DNA from: Chitinispirillia bacterium
Lineage (GTDB): Bacteria > Fibrobacterota > Chitinivibrionia > Chitinivibrionales > Chitinispirillaceae
Assembly (NCBI GenBank): GCA_009786415.1
Contig: WQTH01000005.1
Span: forward strand, 1 to 45,581
Length of the DNA stretch: 45,581 bases
Direction of reading: 5' to 3'
A program made the translations under genes and the position numbers. How positions within the stretch are numbered: the first letter of the stretch is position 1; every line of letters starts with the position of its first letter. This document shows positions 42,572 to 45,581 of this stretch, piece after piece. Under the pieces are notes generated by a model, which saw only the letters and a list, made by a program, of their open reading frames with translations, was not told where the DNA came from and searched no databases.

Positions 42572-43002
42572 TTTTCCCCGTAAAAAAACTGCATAAAACG
42601 CGCAAACAACCCACCGTTCGCCCCCGACGGCCGCTCCGCGTCAAGCATTATAAACTCCTGCTGCCTCGGTTTCACGTATTTAAGCTCCCGCGCCATCGCT
42701 ATGTTCTCCACGCGCTCCAACTTCTCCAGCTGCTTGCGTATGGAGTCCTGCTTCTGGCGGTCGCTCTTCAAAATATCGAGCATCGACTCCTTAGCCTGAA
42801 TCTGCCTCTCGGTGTGCTTTACGTACCTGCTCGTTTGAACCGAGCAGAACGCCACCACGAACACGCACAGGGCAATGAACATATAGCGCGGCCAGCGGTC
42901 CGGCCTGCGCCTCGCGTCGCGCACACGCGCAGAGCTATCCGAGCCGTATATATCCCCGGCCCTCTTATCCGATGCCGTAACGTTCGTTGGAATATTATTC
43001 AC
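42568..43002 (-). CDS. ftsL: FtsL-like bitopic division protein
   Basis: This protein of about 144 residues lies in the ftsL position between rsmH and ftsI. It has a basic cytoplasmic N-terminus (RRRPDRWPR), a single membrane helix (YMFIALCVFVVAFCSVQ, about 40-57) and a periplasmic coiled coil (about 60-105; QIQAKESMLDILKSDRQ, IRKQLEKLERVE). That is the expected layout of FtsL, which forms the FtsQ-FtsL-FtsB complex and activates FtsW/FtsI. FtsL is too variable to identify by sequence alone, so position and topology carry the assignment. The GTG at 43002 overlaps the rsmH stop as GTGA and has GGGGG upstream. No ftsB gene is seen here. Confidence 0.85.
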   Translation of the reverse strand: MNNIPTNVTASDKRAGDIYGSDSSARVRDARRRPDRWPRYMFIALCVFVVAFCSVQTSRYVKHTERQIQAKESMLDILKSDRQKQDSIRKQLEKLERVENIAMARELKYVKPRQQEFIMLDAERPSGANGGLFARFMQFFYGEN

Positions 43003-43997
43003 AGGCACACCCCCGTACGTACAGCGACACGCAAGCGGGCGCTGCGGGCGCGCGGATTGCGCGATATCTCGCTATCAGACGCCGTTACCGCTTTCCTGTT
43101 TACGCGCCTTAAAAGAACCTGCTTGCCGCAAACGCAAACGGGCTGACGGGGCGGGCAGACGCACGCCTCTTCAGCCTTTCTGAAAAATTCTTTAACCATC
43201 CTGTCTTCAAGCGAGTGGTAGGAGATTACGGCAAGCCGGCCGCCTTCGGCCAAATATTTTACAGACTTGTCGAGGAACGTCCGCAGTTCATCCAGTTCGC
43301 CGTTCACGGCTATGCGCAGCGCCTGAAACAGCTTGGCGAGCGCCTGAATGTCCACGCGCGGGCCGTACTCGCGCGCAATGCAAGCTTTCAGGCCGGCGGA
43401 CGTAAGGATTTTTTCGTGCTTCATATAACCTTTGATGGCTCCCGCCATCCGTTGTGAATTTCTGATCTCGCCGTACTCTTTGAGCACACGGGCGAGCTCG
43501 TTCTCACCGCACTCTTCCAGAAACCGCGCCGCCGTTATACCGCCGCACTGATCCATTCTCATGTCAAGGGGAGAGTCTTCCATATACCTGAACCCCCGCT
43601 CCGGAACGTCAATCTGCCGCGACGATACACCAAGATCAACGAACAGCCCATGAACTTTCTCTATATCATGCTTTCTCAACACAGAATCGAACTCCGAAAA
43701 CCGCGCCTGCTCAAGAACCACCTCCGCGCCTATACCGTCAAACCCGGCACGCCGCGCGTTGTCCAAAGCCTCCCGATCCCTGTCGATTCCTATTAATACC
43801 GTCCTTTTTGATAATTCAGCAATGTCCGATGGCGCCTCCCGCACGGGTGGCCCACCCTCTCCCGCTATTGCCGCCGCAATCGCCCTGAAATGCCCGCCGC
43901 CGCCCAATGTGCCGTCGACATAAACACCGGCGCCGGCTACGAAAAGTTCCAATACCTCATTCAAAAGTACCGGAACGTGATACCCTGAACCGCTCAC
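42999..43997 (-). CDS. rsmH: 16S rRNA (cytosine1402-N4)-methyltransferase RsmH
   Basis: RsmH (MraW) methylates C1402 of 16S rRNA in the decoding centre. The 332-residue protein has YHVPVLLNEVLELF, the SAM-binding motif VYVDGTLGGGGHFRAI, LIGIDRDREALDNA, and LFVDLGVSSRQIDVPERGF. C-terminal elements include FQALRIAVNGELDEL and LAVISYHSLEDRMVKEFFRKAEE. A short insertion near residues 48-62 (GEGGPPVREAPSDIAEL) lies between the first two SAM motifs. The GTG start overlaps the mraZ stop by 4 nt, as in most dcw clusters. Confidence 0.97.
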   Translation of the reverse strand: MSGSGYHVPVLLNEVLELFVAGAGVYVDGTLGGGGHFRAIAAAIAGEGGPPVREAPSDIAELSKRTVLIGIDRDREALDNARRAGFDGIGAEVVLEQARFSEFDSVLRKHDIEKVHGLFVDLGVSSRQIDVPERGFRYMEDSPLDMRMDQCGGITAARFLEECGENELARVLKEYGEIRNSQRMAGAIKGYMKHEKILTSAGLKACIAREYGPRVDIQALAKLFQALRIAVNGELDELRTFLDKSVKYLAEGGRLAVISYHSLEDRMVKEFFRKAEEACVCPPRQPVCVCGKQVLLRRVNRKAVTASDSEISRNPRARSARLRVAVRTGVCL

Positions 43998-44458
43998 AGC
44001 CCCCCAAGCTCCGCCCCGACCGCGTAAAACGCCTCAGCAAAAGGTGTCGGATCACCCTTGCCGCCCGAAGCAAGGTACTCTTCGTGTTTCGCCCCGTCCC
44101 ACAGCTTTATATGGGATATATTGCCCACCAATTTCACCTCTTTTGTTATCCCTGCGTCTTTAATAAGGTCCGGAGCAAGCATGATACGCCCCTGAACATC
44201 AAGCGTGGCTTCGGTCAGGCTGCTGAAAATCGTCTCCTTGAACCAGTTATTCTTGATAGATTCGGGGAGCGCGACCAGTTTGGACTCGAATTTATCCCAA
44301 ACGTCCTTGGGATAAGCCCTCAAACACCCTTCAGGGGCGCATACGACAATAAAAGTCTCCTCAGCCTCGGGAGAGAGAGCCTTCCGGAACTTCGCCGGAA
44401 TGTTCACCCGCCCCTTGGCGTCGAGTTGACTGCCGTAATTGCCGCGAAAAGTTGCCAT
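43994..44458 (-). CDS. mraZ: Transcriptional regulator MraZ
   Basis: MraZ is a SpoVT/AbrB-fold DNA-binding protein that regulates its own dcw operon by binding short direct repeats upstream of itself. The product of about 154 residues has the two duplicated half-domains: GNYGSQLDAKGRVNIPAKFR (about 6-25) and EATLDVQGRIMLAPDLIKDAG. Between them is the family element FIVVCAPEGCLRAYPKDVWD. AAGGAG lies just upstream of the ATG at 44458; an in-frame start at 44479 would include the leader. It is the first gene of the dcw cluster, with three 10-bp repeats 13 nt before its start. Confidence 0.96.
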   Translation of the reverse strand: MATFRGNYGSQLDAKGRVNIPAKFRKALSPEAEETFIVVCAPEGCLRAYPKDVWDKFESKLVALPESIKNNWFKETIFSSLTEATLDVQGRIMLAPDLIKDAGITKEVKLVGNISHIKLWDGAKHEEYLASGGKGDPTPFAEAFYAVGAELGGL

Positions 44459-44470
44459 AACGCTCCTTAA

Positions 44471-44500
44471 ATTCCACACAATTCAACACAATTCCACACT
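44471..44500 (-). promoter_or_regulatory. Candidate MraZ operator: three 10-bp direct repeats
   Basis: Three perfectly phased decamers, attccacaca, attcaacaca and attccacact on the plus strand (GTGTGGAAT-like on the minus), occupy 44471-44500, downstream of the predicted mraZ promoter. MraZ of other bacteria binds direct repeats of a short G-rich box at about 10-bp spacing, so spacing and place fit. The box sequence (TGTGGAAT) differs from the E. coli TGGGN box. Confidence 0.65.
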
Positions 44501-44522
44501 TTTATGTCCTGACACTACTAAA

Positions 44523-44552
44523 TAATACCATTTCGGGACACAATTATGCAAA
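44523..44552 (-). promoter_or_regulatory. Predicted promoter of the dcw cluster
   Basis: On the minus strand TTGCAT (44547-44552) and TATTAT (44523-44528) are separated by 18 nt. Transcription would start near 44515, just before the three 10-bp repeats, so MraZ bound there could block elongation or initiation. No other promoter of comparable quality is seen for mraZ. Confidence 0.55.
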
Positions 44553-44571
44553 AAAAAAATGATTTTTTTTA

Positions 44572-44610
44572 GCCAAAACATAAAAATGTCGAAATTTTGA
44601 TGTTTTTGGC
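44572..44610. other. Long imperfect inverted repeat between divergent genes
   Basis: GCCAAAACAT (44572-44581) pairs with ATGTTTTTGGC (44600-44610) with one bulge, and an inner AAAAT/ATTTT pair extends the stem. It lies between the mraZ promoter and the divergent lipoprotein promoter. It could be a binding site or insulating hairpin. The following 44611-44740 is GC-rich with no credible gene. Confidence 0.4.
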
Positions 44611-44770
44611 GGTTTGGGAGAGGCCCGGCGGCGGTGGAAACCGTGCGGCCGGGCGCGGCGGGGAGAAATCCGCCCTGCCCCGCAATTCGGCGAAAGGGGG
44701 TGCGCCTGCGGGCTGCGCGGCACAAATAAGCGCCAAAACACCCAAAAAAACTATAAAATAAAGATATCTC

Positions 44771-44800
44771 TTGACACGTAGTAGTATTATATGGTATATT
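44771..44800 (+). promoter_or_regulatory. Sigma-70-type promoter of the plus-strand lipoprotein gene
   Basis: A consensus TTGACA (44771-44776) and TATATT (44795-44800) are separated by 18 nt. The start of the downstream gene lies about 60 nt past the predicted transcription start, and AAAGGGA near 44850 serves as its ribosome site. Confidence 0.65.
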
Positions 44801-44866
44801 ATTAATAGGATAACCGGCATTAACTTCATATAATATAAACTCTAACAAAGAAAGGGATCGATCTCC

Positions 44867-45581
44867 ATGAGCCGATCTTCTTGTAACAAAAATGCAGGTG
44901 CCGTCAAAGGCAAATTACTTTTGGGCGCGGCCGTCGCCGCCCTCTGCGCGATGACGCTGTTCGTTGTCTGCGGAGGCGATGACAAAAACAGTCCCAGCGG
45001 CCCCACCACATACACGCTGGCGGCCAGCGCCAGCCCTTCGAACAGCGGCAGCGTGTCCCGTAATCCCGACAAGGCAACCTATAACGCCGGCGAAGTGGTC
45101 ACCGTAACGGCCACAGCGTTCTCCGGCTACACGTTCCTCAACTGGGCGGGGGCGGTAGCAAATCCCACAGCCGCGACCACAACGGTCACAGTAAACGGGA
45201 ATATGGCTGTCACAGCCAACTTCTCGTCGACGACAGGCGGCAATGACCCCTGCGCCGGCGGCCCGACTGCGGCCTGCTGTGCGGTCAATTCGAGCTATCC
45301 GGGATGCGGTACCGGCACCGGAGCGAAATACTGCCGTTGGGACGGAGACCCCACAAATTGCTGGGAGATAGGCACCCAGTGGTCTGACGAGAATACCGCT
45401 ACAGAGGCGGCCTGCATAGCGGCTTACGGCGAAGTAGTCACAAATTGCAACACCGCGTCCACCTTACAGTACTGCGACTGGGGCGCTGGCGGCTGCTATG
45501 CGATAACCAACCCCAACTCACCGGCCGATCCGCCGAACAGCCACCTGACAAACCTCCAGAATTGCCAGAACAACGGCAGGG
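44867..45581 (+). CDS. Cys-rich lipoprotein with bacterial repeat domain (partial, runs off the window)
   Basis: An open frame from the ATG at 44867 stays open for 238 codons to the window end, so only the N-terminal part is visible. A hydrophobic export segment (LLLGAAVAALCAMTLFVV) ends in Cys-Gly-Gly-Asp-Asp, a probable lipidation site although Val rather than Gly/Ala precedes the Cys. An InlB/Flg_new-type repeat domain follows (about 50-120: YTLAASASPSNSGSVS, YNAGEVVTVTATAFSGYTF, TVNGNMAVTANF), closely like that in the FISUMP protein at the left end. The remainder is rich in Cys, Asn and Gly (CAGGPTAACCAVN, YCRWDGDPTNCW) with no recognised domain. It is divergent from mraZ and is the only intact-looking plus-strand gene. 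Confidence 0.82.
   Translation, partial: MSRSSCNKNAGAVKGKLLLGAAVAALCAMTLFVVCGGDDKNSPSGPTTYTLAASASPSNSGSVSRNPDKATYNAGEVVTVTATAFSGYTFLNWAGAVANPTAATTTVTVNGNMAVTANFSSTTGGNDPCAGGPTAACCAVNSSYPGCGTGTGAKYCRWDGDPTNCWEIGTQWSDENTATEAACIAAYGEVVTNCNTASTLQYCDWGAGGCYAITNPNSPADPPNSHLTNLQNCQNNGR

Noticed and set aside
44483-44848. Minus-strand open frame of 121 codons upstream of mraZ
   Set aside because: It spans two predicted promoters and the inverted repeat, has composition like intergenic DNA and no family resemblance.

Overview
This is a bacterial chromosome segment of about 45.6 kb, most likely from a Fibrobacterota (Fibrobacter / Chitinivibrio / Fibromonas-like) genome. The main clues are a protein with the Fibrobacter succinogenes major paralogous (FISUMP) domain at the left edge, secreted proteins with glycine/threonine-rich repeat domains ending in 'TVNGN..VTANF', and a diderm-type envelope gene set with a meso-DAP-type MurE (DNPR motif). 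The taxonomic call is inference. No rRNA, tRNA, CRISPR array or intact transposase was seen. Almost every gene lies on the minus strand, so operons read from right to left.

Layout. 1-3 kb: FISUMP surface protein, a CsgG/LpoB-like periplasmic protein and an Rpn-family PD-(D/E)XK nuclease. 3-12 kb: an unusual six-gene operon of lower GC content. In transcription order it encodes a vWA-fold lipoprotein, a 3-TM membrane protein, a tubulin/FtsZ-like GTPase, a 1198-residue protein with an actin/Hsp70-type ATPase core, a small coiled-coil protein and a tail-anchored ankyrin-TPR protein. It has its own promoter overlapping a perfect palindrome. This is the best candidate for an undescribed system: two cytoskeletal NTPase folds, separate from ftsZ/ftsA, coupled to an envelope lipoprotein. 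12-14.7 kb: a secreted propeller protein. 14.8-22.7 kb: ftsX-envC-holB-ricT-metG-recJ, tightly overlapping. 22.8-26.4 kb: a LpoA-like TPR/type-1 periplasmic-binding protein, a bifunctional-nuclease-domain protein and an M23-LysM endopeptidase. 26.6-27 kb: a plus-strand DUF4143-type ATPase pseudogene behind a 23-bp tandem repeat. 27-29.1 kb: SulP permease and HIT protein.

29.2-44.5 kb: a nearly complete division and cell wall (dcw) cluster, read as mraZ-rsmH-ftsL-ftsI-murE-murF-murD-ftsW-murC-ftsQ-ftsA-ftsZ, mostly with 4-nt start/stop overlaps. mraY and murG are absent from their usual places. FtsW carries an extra tandem copy of its first two-helix unit. Downstream of ftsZ lies an 82-codon gene whose product ends in a near copy of the FtsZ C-terminal peptide. 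Upstream of mraZ are three 10-bp direct repeats, a likely MraZ operator. 44.6-45.6 kb: a divergent plus-strand promoter and a lipoprotein gene running off the window, with the same repeat domain as the FISUMP gene at the left end.

Many genes here serve one theme: septal peptidoglycan synthesis (FtsW/FtsI/Mur), its activation (LpoA-like, perhaps the CsgG/LpoB-like protein) and septal splitting (FtsX-EnvC, M23). This makes the second cytoskeletal cassette and the FtsZ-tail protein especially worth testing.
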